Source: Bin5 sp034428395 (GTDB taxonomy: Bacteria > Chloroflexota > Anaerolineae > Caldilineales > Caldilineaceae). Taken from it: a stretch of DNA of 64,000 bases. Position 1 is the stretch's first letter; every line of letters begins with the position of its first letter. Shown here piece by piece: positions 46,070 through 54,747 of the stretch. Both the position numbers and the translations under genes were made by a program. The DNA is taken from the NCBI GenBank assembly GCA_034428395.1, contig DAOUHX010000359.1, positions 1 through 64,000 on the forward strand. The letters run 5' to 3'. The notes under the pieces are model-generated. The model saw only the letters and a list, made by a program, of their open reading frames with translations, did not search any database and was not told the DNA's origin.

Positions 46070-46549
46070 ACAGCGCGCCGTGCAACAACACTTACCCTCA
46101 TTCTCTTGCTCCCACTCGCAATTCTCATAGCATCCTGAAACCCCATTCCCACCGAGCAACAGTCTGCCGCCTACGCACAGGCACTCGTATACGACGCCAT
46201 CCACTACTACATCATGAATCGACGCGAAACCGCCGTCAAACACTTCAGCTCGGTCAACCAGGCTGACTGACAGTGGTACGTCTCGATATTCGACGAATAC
46301 AGCGCCTACCTCGCGGCCCTATACACGCGACTCATCGGCAGAGAATTCTCAAGGCTCAAGGACGTCAACGACATCAATTGCAGCGCACACATCGCAAGCG
46401 TCATGACGGCAGGCAAGTGGCTCAGCTACGTCTTCCCCAACCCCGAAACGAACGAGCAGCAAACGAAACACGCCCGGTTCATTCGGCACGACGGGCTTGT
46501 ATTCGCATCCGGCTACTACAAATTACTGCACATTGTACAAGCGATGTAG
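46070..46549 (+). pseudogene. Decayed lipoprotein gene with cache-like domain
   Basis: One frame (second position class) reads as a lipoprotein: a hydrophobic stretch TLILLLPLAILIAS followed by TGA (46136-46138) exactly where the lipobox Cys should be. NPIPTEQQSAAYAQALVYDA and ETAVKHFSSVNQAD follow, then a second TGA (46268-46270). QWYVSIFDEYS comes next, and the frame runs to TAG 46547. The later part (VFPNPETNEQQTKHARFIRH, DGLVFASGYY) resembles small-ligand cache-type sensor domains. Both TGAs are one base from sense codons (Cys; Gly or Trp). No start codon is obvious, so it is probably dead. Confidence 0.6.
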
Positions 46550-46717
46550 CGACGATGCCTGAATGCAAAAAGCCTCCTCAACGTCGATTTCCACCAGTAT
46601 GACGCGGTCCGTCAGCCGTCTGCTCGGCTGACCGCCCATCTCGACGTCTACAACCATGAGAGAGCGCATCAAGGTCTCAACTGTCGCACGCCGGCAGAAG
46701 AGTACTTCGTGCTCTGA
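46550..46717 (+). mobile_element. C-terminal remnant of DDE transposase / integrase core
   Basis: Directly after the pseudogene, the same frame ends with HLDVYNHERAHQGLNCRTP followed by AEEYFVL and TGA (46715). This YN-ER-HQGL-TPAE pattern is the usual end of integrase-core transposases (IS3/IS481 type). Only about 55 residues remain, and no DDE triad or clear terminal inverted repeats were found, so it is a relic rather than an active element. Confidence 0.7.
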
Positions 46718-47456
46718 GGGCGGCCGACCGCATCCGTTAGAGTGCGCCTTATCTTAGCCGTCTTGTGGTCCAAAGATCGGGGCTCACAAGATCGAGGGTT
46801 CTGTGCAGGATCGCCCCTATTTCCGCCAGTCCCGATGCCGGACAATTCCCTCACCAAAAAAAAACTTTTGCGACATTGGTCGACCCATAGCGCCAATACG
46901 AGAGGCGTTCGGTCCCACTAGACATTGGAGCAGGACAACCGCCATAACAGTGCCGCAACTATGTGATTTTTGGGAAAAACAGCCGCACGAACCATGATCG
47001 ATCTGAAAGGTCGATGAGATTGGAACTTTCCATCTCTTATGAGGATTTCGCTTGCGTTTGCCGTGATCAATTTGCTGGTCGCCAGCCTACCCCTGGATCG
47101 CAGCCTCTCGCCGCCAATCGGCCCCACAGGCATGTCATCCCGTAGGCGGCAGTTGTGAAAGGCAAAGTGTTGAGAGTGACGAGGAACGCTCTTACCCTCC
47201 CACTTACCCATTGGGCTGCCGCGCAGCTGCCGGGGTTGAATTGTCAGCCGCCTCACTTTTGAATGAGCGCTTCTGTGGTACAATGCCGATATGCTCCCGG
47301 CCAGCATCGAACCGTTCAGCGCGGGCGCCTGCCGGCGCGCTGTACGCGCGGGACCGGCTCTTCGGGCCGATTACCAGTGCAATGGCCGGAAGCCGCGGAA
47401 AGGAGCGCTCGCACGGTCGAGAGGCGGAATTTCCTATCAGACGCGTCGGGAACAAT
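46718..47456. other. Intergenic scar and lon upstream region
   Basis: About 740 bases between the transposase remnant and lon. No supported gene; short open frames lack motifs. A run of nine A (46856-46864) and other AT-rich patches differ from the surrounding GC-rich DNA, in keeping with insertion and decay. The last 180 bases hold the lon leader and its likely -10 box. Confidence 0.4.
47279..47284 (+). promoter_or_regulatory. Candidate -10 box upstream of lon
   Basis: TACAAT (47279-47284) with a poor -35 (CTTTTG, 17 bases upstream). Transcription would start about 165 bases before the lon ATG. No CIRCE or HrcA operator was seen, so heat control by that route is not supported. Confidence 0.35.
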
Positions 47457-50252
47457 ATGAGCGACGAAAAGCAAGAGGAAGAACACAACGACATAGAGCA
47501 AGAGGATGCGGGACAGCCCGAAAGCGGACCCGAGGAAGGGCAGGAAGATCAGTCTTCGGCAGCGGCGGAAGCCGCCGCCGAGGTCGGGGAACCTGAAGGC
47601 AACGGGGCCGAGGACGGAGGGAAGGACGGCGAAGGCGCAGAGAAGTCTCAGGTGACCGACGTTGCCGACGACCTGCCGGTCCTGCCGCTGCGCGGCATCG
47701 TAGTCTATCCGATGATGTGGCTGCCGCTGACCATCGGCCAGGAACGCAGCATCAAGTTGGTCGAGGACAACTTGCCGCAGAGCCGCATAATTGCCCTGGC
47801 AACAAGCAAGGATGAATCGATCGAGGAGCCGTCTCCCGATCAGATTTACCATATCGGGACCGCGGCCCAGGTCCATCGCGTCCTCAAGGCCCCAGACGGT
47901 ACCGTCCGGCTTGCAGTACAGGGCCTCGAGCGCATCCGCCTCACCGAATACATCCAGGAAGAGCCCTATCTGCGCGCCCGCGTCGAAGTCCTGCCCGAGA
48001 CCCTTGAGGAAGGGCTGGACATCGACGGCTCCGCGCGCGCCGTCACCGACCTCTTCCGCCGGCTAGTCGAGCTGGACGGCCAGATGCCCGACGAGCTAGC
48101 CGTCATGGCCGCAAACGTCGAAAACGCCCGTCAGCTGGCCTATCTTGTCGCCAGCAGCGTCCGCCTGGAAATCGACGACGCCCAGCAACTGCTGGAGATG
48201 GACAGCGTCCAGGAAAAGCTCCTCCGCCTCACCCAGCTGCTCCATGGCGAGGTCGACGTCATGGAGCTGGGCAACAAGATCCAGTCCCAAGCGCAGGGCG
48301 AAATGGAGAAGATGCAGAAGGACTTCTTCCTGCGCGAGCAGATCAAGGCAATCCAGAAAGAGCTGGGCGAGGAGGACGAGCAGGAAGCCGACATTCGTGA
48401 GCTTGAGGAACGCATTGAGTCCGCCGGCATGCCGGAAGAGGCGCACAAAGAGGCGACACGGGAACTGAACCGGATGCGGCGTATGCCAATCCAGGCGGCC
48501 GAATACAGCGTTATCAAGACCTACCTCGATCTCATGGTCTCACTGCCCTGGCAGCAAACAACCGAGGACAATCTCGACATCAACCACGCCCGGGATGTCC
48601 TCGAAGAAGACCACTACGGCCTTGACGAAATCAAAGACCGCATCGTAGAGTACCTCGCCGTACGCAGGCTGCGAGCGGCGCGCAAGGCTGGGCGGCCCAC
48701 GGAGAAAGAAGAGGACGCGCGCGATAAAATCCGGCGCGAACGGGAGGGCGTGCTGCTCTGCTTTGTAGGACCGCCGGGTGTCGGCAAGACCAGCCTCGGA
48801 ATCAGCATCGCTCGCGCCATGGGACGGAAGTTCATGCGGCTGGCGCTGGGTGGCGTGCGCGACGAGGCCGAAATCCGGGGATTCCGCCGCACCTACATCG
48901 GGTCGATGCCGGGCCGCATCATTCAGAGCCTGCGCCGCGTCGAGACCAAAAACCCGGTATTTATGCTCGACGAGGTTGACAAGCTGGGCCGGGACTTTCG
49001 CGGCGACCCCACCAGCGCGCTGCTCGAGGTCCTGGACCCGGAACAGAACCGCGAGTTTCGCGATCACTACATCGACGTTGCCTTCGACCTGAGCGAGGTC
49101 ATGTTCATTACGACCGCGAATGTGCTGGACACCATCCCCGGTCCGCTGCGCGATCGGATGGAGGTCATCCAACTCAGCAGCTATACCGAGCACGAAAAGG
49201 TCAAAATCGCGCAGCAATATCTCGTCGTGAGGCAGATCAAGGAGAACGGTCTGCGCGATGGCGAGATCGCCTTCACCGAAGAGGCCCTGCACAAGATTGT
49301 ACATGATTACACCCGCGAAGCCGGAGTGCGCAACCTGGAACGCGAAATCGGGAAGATCTGTCGCAAGGTTGCCGCAACCATCGCCGCCGATGTGCCCTTC
49401 CAGCTGCAGGCCCCGCTTCCTCTCGGCCTCGATGAGACGCCTTCGCAGCAGGGCTACGTCGAGGCCGGAGCCGGAGGAAACTCCAAGCGCGGAAATGGCG
49501 CCTACTCCTCCGAAACAGTCCGCATTACGCCGGATTCCCTGGTCGAATACCTGGGACCGCGCCGCTTCCAGCGCGAGGAGATCGCCGACCGTACGCGTAT
49601 GCCCGGCGTGGCCGTCGGTCTTTCGTGGACGATGACCGGTGGGGAGATACTCTTCTTTGAGGCTACCAAGATGCCGGGCAAGAAAGGCTTCGTTCTGACG
49701 GGCCAGCTGGGCGAGGTCATGAAAGAGAGCGCCCAGGCCGCGCTCAGCTACGTTCGCAGCCGCGCCCGCGAACTCAACATTCCTCCCGACTTCTTTGAGG
49801 AAGTCGACATTCATCTTCACATTCCCGAAGGCGCACTGCCCAAGGATGGACCCAGTGCCGGGGTGACCATGGTGACCGCAATTGCCAGCCTGCTTACCGG
49901 TCGCTCCGTTCATCCCGATATCGGTATGACCGGCGAAATTACGCTGCGCGGCAAGGTCCTGCGAATTGGCGGGCTGAAGGAGAAAGTGCTCGCCGCAGCC
50001 AGGGCCGGCCTGAACACGATCATCATGCCAGCAGCAAACGAGGCAGACCTCGAAGAGCTGCCCGAGAACGTGCGCGACTCTATGAACTTTATTCCTGTCG
50101 AGACAGTCGACGAGGTGCTCGAGACCGCCCTACAGCCCGAGCTGGTCCCGGAAGCGCAAGCTGACGCCCCCGAAACGACCGCTCCCGCCAATGACGGGCC
50201 CGTCAGCGAGAGCGATAGCGACCCGGTGGAACAGATCGAGTACGCCTCATGA
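47457..50252 (+). CDS. lon: ATP-dependent protease Lon
   Basis: A 931-residue quality-control protease. The first 65 residues are very acidic (Glu/Asp/Gly). The LON substrate-binding domain follows (VLPLRGIVVYPMMWLPL). The AAA+ module has Walker A GPPGVGKT (438-445) and Walker B MLDEVDK. The serine/lysine protease domain has Ser800 in GPSAG and Lys843 in GGLKEK. A Gly/Ser-rich insert (GAGGNSKRGNG region) sits between the AAA lid and protease domain. ATG 47457 is chosen because the longer frame upstream is unlike Lon and overlaps the likely promoter. Confidence 0.96.
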   Translation: MSDEKQEEEHNDIEQEDAGQPESGPEEGQEDQSSAAAEAAAEVGEPEGNGAEDGGKDGEGAEKSQVTDVADDLPVLPLRGIVVYPMMWLPLTIGQERSIKLVEDNLPQSRIIALATSKDESIEEPSPDQIYHIGTAAQVHRVLKAPDGTVRLAVQGLERIRLTEYIQEEPYLRARVEVLPETLEEGLDIDGSARAVTDLFRRLVELDGQMPDELAVMAANVENARQLAYLVASSVRLEIDDAQQLLEMDSVQEKLLRLTQLLHGEVDVMELGNKIQSQAQGEMEKMQKDFFLREQIKAIQKELGEEDEQEADIRELEERIESAGMPEEAHKEATRELNRMRRMPIQAAEYSVIKTYLDLMVSLPWQQTTEDNLDINHARDVLEEDHYGLDEIKDRIVEYLAVRRLRAARKAGRPTEKEEDARDKIRREREGVLLCFVGPPGVGKTSLGISIARAMGRKFMRLALGGVRDEAEIRGFRRTYIGSMPGRIIQSLRRVETKNPVFMLDEVDKLGRDFRGDPTSALLEVLDPEQNREFRDHYIDVAFDLSEVMFITTANVLDTIPGPLRDRMEVIQLSSYTEHEKVKIAQQYLVVRQIKENGLRDGEIAFTEEALHKIVHDYTREAGVRNLEREIGKICRKVAATIAADVPFQLQAPLPLGLDETPSQQGYVEAGAGGNSKRGNGAYSSETVRITPDSLVEYLGPRRFQREEIADRTRMPGVAVGLSWTMTGGEILFFEATKMPGKKGFVLTGQLGEVMKESAQAALSYVRSRARELNIPPDFFEEVDIHLHIPEGALPKDGPSAGVTMVTAIASLLTGRSVHPDIGMTGEITLRGKVLRIGGLKEKVLAAARAGLNTIIMPAANEADLEELPENVRDSMNFIPVETVDEVLETALQPELVPEAQADAPETTAPANDGPVSESDSDPVEQIEYAS

Positions 50253-50295
50253 ACAGGACTGTCCTGCTAAGAACGGGGCAGTTTCAAGATAGAAT

Positions 50296-52149
50296 ATGAG
50301 CAGAAGAAGAAGATCGAGAAGTGCCCCTGAGGGTGGCGCGCAAGCGCAATCCGGCGCCCGACAGAGCCCCGGAAGACTGCGCTGGTACAAGGTGGATTTG
50401 CACACCCACACGCCGGCCTCGAACGACTACGAGGAGCCCGGCATCACCTACCTCGAGTGGCTGGCCACGGCACGCAAGCGTGGGCTGGACATCGTCGCCA
50501 TCACCGATCACAATACCGTTGCCGGCATCGACGCAATCCGCAGCGAAATCGAGTGGTTGACCCGTCTTCAGCAGCAGAGCAGGCTGACCGACGCTGAACA
50601 CAGCAACTTGGAGCAATGGCACAAACTGGCGAACGAGATTGTCGTACTTCCCGGCTTTGAATTTACGGCAACCTTCGGCTTCCATATCCTCGCAATCTAT
50701 CCCCCCGAAACAACCGTCCGCGAGTTGGAGCACATACTCTTGCGCTTGAATGTGCCCCAAGACAGGCTGGACGCAGGCTCGACCGAGACCGGAGCCAGCA
50801 CCGACGTCATCAGTGCCTACGAGACAATCGTTGACTCCGGCGGCATCGCCATCGCCGCACACGCCAACAGCACCCACGGGGTGGCTATGCGCAACTTTCC
50901 CTTCGGCGGCCAGACCAAGATCTCATATACCCAGGATGCCAACCTCAGCGCACTCGAGGTGACCGATTTGGAAAGCCGCAGCCGCAAGGCGACGTCCCGT
51001 TTTTTCAACGGCTCTAAGCCGGAGTACCCGCGCAAGATGCACTGCATTCAGGGGAGCGACGCCCACCGCCTCAGCACCGATCCCCGCAACAGTAGACGCC
51101 TCGGCATTGGCGAGCGTTCAACCGAGCTGCTCTTGCCCGATCCGTCGTTCGAGGCGATCAAAGAGCTCTTCTCCAGCCGCTGGTTTGACCGCACGCGCCC
51201 CTTTCGCGCGCCGGAAAAAGTGGTCGATCACCTGGCCGCCGCCAGGGCCGAAGGCCCCAACCAGACCCAAAGTTTCCACGAGTCTGCCAACAGAAAGGGC
51301 GGCCGGCAAACGGTCGTCCTCGCCGACCTTTGCGCCTTCGCCAACACCGACGGCGGCACCATTTTTGTCGGCGCTAACGCCCGCAAGGGCAAAGTGAAAG
51401 GGCTTGCCAACTCGAAACAAGCACAGAAGGAGATTCAGCAGGCCATTACCGAACGGCTCACCCCGCCACTGGAGCCCCGCTTCGAAGTCATTTCGAATGG
51501 CGGGGCCGATGTCCTGCGCATCGGCGTCGACGCTGGCGACGAAAAGCCCTATTGCCTCGACGGCTCCAAATTCTACGTCCGCAACGACGCCGAAACCAGC
51601 CAGGCGCTGCGTGACGAAATCGTGGCTTTGGTGCTCGAGAGCGTAGGGCTCAACGCCGACTTGGTCGGGGCCGATGAAGGCCATGATGCCCCAGCTGACG
51701 ACGAAACCGCAGGCGAGAGCAGGTCCGGCGCAGCCGCGCGCGCTGAATCGAAGGGCACGCGCAGCCGTGCGCAAAAGGCATCACCAAAGGAGAGCGATCC
51801 CTTCTTTCTTCCTCAGGACGGCGTCGAAATCGTCGACCGCGAGACGAGGGGAGATACGACATACTACGTCGTGCGCAACTTACGCAACCATCGCTCTGTC
51901 GGCAATGTTACCCGCAAGGGCGCACGCAAGCTGTGGAATTACGCCATAACCCAATACGAGGACAGCCCAGTCAAGTCAAACCAGATCCGCTGGAAGGAAA
52001 ATGTCGGCATCGTTCGCTCGGCCAGGCGCGCCGGCAAAGTGCGTTTCGATCTGGCCCTGCGCCAAGGTTCCGATATTCGCATCTTCTATGGTGTTACCGA
52101 AGAGGGGATGGAAGGCGACTGGGCACAATTTGTCGAAGAAGCCGAATAG
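50296..52149 (+). CDS. PHP-domain / AlbA_2 (Schlafen-type) fusion protein
   Basis: 617 residues in three parts. Residues 31-300 form a PHP phosphoesterase-like domain with metal motifs VDLHTHTP (33-40), AITDHNT (68-74), the His in IAAHANSTHG (187-196) and QGSDAHR (252-258). Residues about 322-455 match AlbA_2, the divergent AAA_4/Schlafen-type nucleotide-binding module (FHESANRKGG, FANTDGGTIFVGA, KFYVRND). After a charged linker, residues 515-617 form a domain I do not recognise (GNVTRKGARKLW). It may be a nucleotide- or nucleic-acid-processing enzyme. It is 43 bases after lon on the same strand. Confidence 0.82.
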   Translation: MSRRRRSRSAPEGGAQAQSGARQSPGRLRWYKVDLHTHTPASNDYEEPGITYLEWLATARKRGLDIVAITDHNTVAGIDAIRSEIEWLTRLQQQSRLTDAEHSNLEQWHKLANEIVVLPGFEFTATFGFHILAIYPPETTVRELEHILLRLNVPQDRLDAGSTETGASTDVISAYETIVDSGGIAIAAHANSTHGVAMRNFPFGGQTKISYTQDANLSALEVTDLESRSRKATSRFFNGSKPEYPRKMHCIQGSDAHRLSTDPRNSRRLGIGERSTELLLPDPSFEAIKELFSSRWFDRTRPFRAPEKVVDHLAAARAEGPNQTQSFHESANRKGGRQTVVLADLCAFANTDGGTIFVGANARKGKVKGLANSKQAQKEIQQAITERLTPPLEPRFEVISNGGADVLRIGVDAGDEKPYCLDGSKFYVRNDAETSQALRDEIVALVLESVGLNADLVGADEGHDAPADDETAGESRSGAAARAESKGTRSRAQKASPKESDPFFLPQDGVEIVDRETRGDTTYYVVRNLRNHRSVGNVTRKGARKLWNYAITQYEDSPVKSNQIRWKENVGIVRSARRAGKVRFDLALRQGSDIRIFYGVTEEGMEGDWAQFVEEAE

Positions 52150-52186
52150 TGGTATTTAAAGTCAACCGGTTTCCGAAAGCTTGCAT

Positions 52187-53143
52187 TCACCAAATGTAAA
52201 TGACGGCCACCACCGATAGCAGCCACAAGACTACGCCCGCGAGCAGCGGTCGATCTGAAAAGAGTAGATCTTCCGGCGCGCCCCCTCTTTGCTCCACATG
52301 AATCAGGTAGAAATAACGGAAAACAACGAAAACGATTAGCGGGACCGTCAGCATCATCTGCGCCGGCCCGGCCAGGGCAGTCTCTGCTTCGAAACTGTAT
52401 AGAGTGTAGCTGATCAAGCCGCTGACCGTGACGAGACCTATGATTTGATCGAGAAAAGGCAGATTATACTTATCCAGGCTGCTCCTGTGGCCAGATGCGG
52501 ATTCCTTGAGCAACAGGATTTCGTGGCGGCGTTTGCCGAAGCCGACAAAAAAGGCCAGCAAGCTGACACATATATATAGCCACGGGCTGAATGCACTGAC
52601 ATCCACCGCGGTCAAACCGGCAACGACCCGCAAAAGAAAGAAGACCGCGATCATCAGTACGTCTATAATCACGAGCCGCTTAAGATAGAAAGTGTACGCC
52701 GCATTCAGAGCCAGATAGGCGGCCACCGTCAGCCCAATCTGGGAATTGTAGAGGCCGGCGCCGAGCACGCTTACAGCCGCCAGGAAGACGAGAGCCCCTT
52801 TGGCCACTGCGGGGTTGAGATGCCCGCTCGCCAATGGTCTAAGCCGTTTGCGCGGATGAAGGCGGTCACTTTCTATATCGACCAGGTCGTTCAGAAGATA
52901 GACACTGCTGGAGACCAGACAGAAGGCGACGAAGGCTATGGCCGCGGCAAGGCCGAGACCCGGGTCAAGCAGTTTCCCATCGAAGATCAGCCCAACCAGC
53001 ACGAAGCCGTTCTTTGTCCACTGCTTGGGCCGCATCGAACGCAGCAGGCCGTGAAGTTGAGTTCCCATGCCTGTCGGTCTCTCGCTTGCCGCATGAATGC
53101 CGCCCCCGGAGACCGACGGGGACGGCTCGGACGCGCTTGGCAT
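52187..53143 (-). CDS. UbiA-family prenyltransferase (DPPR synthase-like)
   Basis: 318 residues and about nine membrane helices. The first aspartate motif NDLVDIESDR runs into HPRKRLRPLASG, the combination typical of decaprenyl-phosphate phosphoribosyltransferases and relatives. A second Asp-rich loop includes RRHEILLLKESASGHR. It would move a phosphoribosyl or aromatic group onto a polyprenyl phosphate in the membrane. ATG 53143 has AGGAG upstream; the longer frame from 53236 does not. It is convergent with the PHP gene. The fused prenyl synthase at 25 kb could supply the lipid, an inference only. Confidence 0.85.
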   Translation of the reverse strand: MPSASEPSPSVSGGGIHAASERPTGMGTQLHGLLRSMRPKQWTKNGFVLVGLIFDGKLLDPGLGLAAAIAFVAFCLVSSSVYLLNDLVDIESDRLHPRKRLRPLASGHLNPAVAKGALVFLAAVSVLGAGLYNSQIGLTVAAYLALNAAYTFYLKRLVIIDVLMIAVFFLLRVVAGLTAVDVSAFSPWLYICVSLLAFFVGFGKRRHEILLLKESASGHRSSLDKYNLPFLDQIIGLVTVSGLISYTLYSFEAETALAGPAQMMLTVPLIVFVVFRYFYLIHVEQRGGAPEDLLFSDRPLLAGVVLWLLSVVAVIYIW

Positions 53144-53334
53144 CGTCAAAACTCCTGATCGCACTTCGTTCGATCCACGCAAGAGAATCGCGGGAGAATT
53201 CTGCCAATGATACTTTACGCAGCTTGGCGAGGCCAAACCTGAGTTCTAGCCGCGCCGCTTGTCCCGACGGTCCGCTAGCGGCGACAAGTGCCGCATCTGA
53301 TGCCGTATCCTGATACCAGCCAACAACCCAAGCC

Positions 53335-54747
53335 ATGGCGATAGTCCTCATAGTTCTAATCGTTTTCCTGCTCATCACGCTAAATGGGCTCTTTGTTGCC
53401 GCCGAAATCGGCACCGTCGGTACCCGGCGGGCGCGCATAGCCCAACAGGCCGCCGAAGGCAACCGCTTTGCCAGGCTGCTGCTGCCGCACCTCGAAAGCC
53501 CCTCCAAGCTGGATGACTACATAGCTGCCTGCCAGCTCGGCATCACACTCTCAAGCCTCGTGCTGGGCTTCTACGGACAGGCCGCTATCACGCCGCTTGT
53601 GGCGCCGCTGTTGAGCAGTTCCGGCCTTGTGGCACAGGCCGCCGCAACCTCCATCGCAGCCACCGGAGTCCTGATCGTGTTGACCGTGATCCAGGTGACG
53701 CTCAGCGAACTCGCTCCCAAAACCGTCGCCATCCAATTCCCGGAACGGACATCGCTCCTCCTCATCCTGCCCGTTAGCTGGTCGATGGTCGTAATGCGGC
53801 CGCTCATCTGGTTCTTCAACGGCAGCGGCCGCCTCATCTTGCGCCTCGTCGGGCTGCGGGCCGTCTCCGAGGGCCTGCACATTCACGCGCCCGAGGAAAT
53901 CCTGATGATGGTACAGGAGAGTGGTGCCGGCGGCCTTCTCGAAGAGGGCGAGACAGAGCTGCTGGAGAACACCCTGCAGCTGCGGCAGCGATCCTTGCGC
54001 AGTGTCATGGTGCCCCGTACACAGCTTCTTGCCGCGCCCGTGGAGCTCGAATCCGACAAGCTTTTGGACCTGCTGGCCGAATCAAGCCATTCCCGCCTCC
54101 CGCTCTACGAACAGTCGATCGACAACATCGTCGGTGTTGTGCATTTGAAGGACCTGCTCTCCCTTCGTCTCTCGTTGGGTGAAACCCAGCCAGGACAATC
54201 GGCTGGCTCACCCGGCGCCGACAGCGGCGTTCGATCCCTGATGCGCCTGCCTCCATTTGTCCCGGAATCGGCCTCGGTTGCCACTGTCTTTCGCCAGTTG
54301 CAGCGCGATCGCTTCCACATGGCCGTTGTCATCGACGAGTATGGAGGCACCGCGGGGATCGTAACTTTCGAGGATCTGGTCGAGGAGATATTCGGCGATA
54401 TAGCCGATGAATTCGACTCCGACAGCCGGCAAATCGCGCTGAACGAAGACGGGCGCCTGCTGCTCGATGGAGACGTGGAGTTGGACCGGCTGGCAGAAAT
54501 CCTGGGCGCACGCCTCCACATCGAAGACGTGGACACAATCGGCGGAGCAATACTCGCGGCGCTGGGGGCAATTCCGGAGCAGGGCCAGGAAGTGCAGCTG
54601 CAGGACGTGGAGTTTCGCGTCGAGCAGGTGAGCGGCTACGCCGTCGCCCAGGTCAGCGTGGCGCTGCCTCCGAACGCGGGGCCGGACTGGCCGCAGGACC
54701 TTGTGCCAACTGCTCGCGGCGACCGGCAACCGCCGAATGGGAGTTGA
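53335..54747 (+). CDS. CNNM/CorC-type hemolysin-family membrane protein
   Basis: 470 residues. An N-terminal DUF21/CNNM membrane domain has four helices (MAIVLIVLIVFLLITLNGLF; AACQLGITLSSLVLGFYG). Two CBS domains follow (VMVPRTQLLAAP; MAVVIDEYGGTAGIVTFED), then a CorC_HlyC ligand-binding domain (residues about 385-450). The family takes part in Mg2+ or Co2+ export or homeostasis; the 'hemolysin' label is historical. The next gene is a paralogue that overlaps its end, so the two are co-transcribed. Confidence 0.93.
   Translation: MAIVLIVLIVFLLITLNGLFVAAEIGTVGTRRARIAQQAAEGNRFARLLLPHLESPSKLDDYIAACQLGITLSSLVLGFYGQAAITPLVAPLLSSSGLVAQAAATSIAATGVLIVLTVIQVTLSELAPKTVAIQFPERTSLLLILPVSWSMVVMRPLIWFFNGSGRLILRLVGLRAVSEGLHIHAPEEILMMVQESGAGGLLEEGETELLENTLQLRQRSLRSVMVPRTQLLAAPVELESDKLLDLLAESSHSRLPLYEQSIDNIVGVVHLKDLLSLRLSLGETQPGQSAGSPGADSGVRSLMRLPPFVPESASVATVFRQLQRDRFHMAVVIDEYGGTAGIVTFEDLVEEIFGDIADEFDSDSRQIALNEDGRLLLDGDVELDRLAEILGARLHIEDVDTIGGAILAALGAIPEQGQEVQLQDVEFRVEQVSGYAVAQVSVALPPNAGPDWPQDLVPTARGDRQPPNGS

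Noticed and set aside
47221..47456. CIRCE/HrcA operator upstream of lon
   Set aside because: No TTAGCACTC-N9-GAGTGCTAA pattern or near match could be found.
48540..49913. A 457-codon open frame on the - strand
   Set aside because: It is antisense to the AAA+ and protease part of lon; no motifs and no ribosome site.
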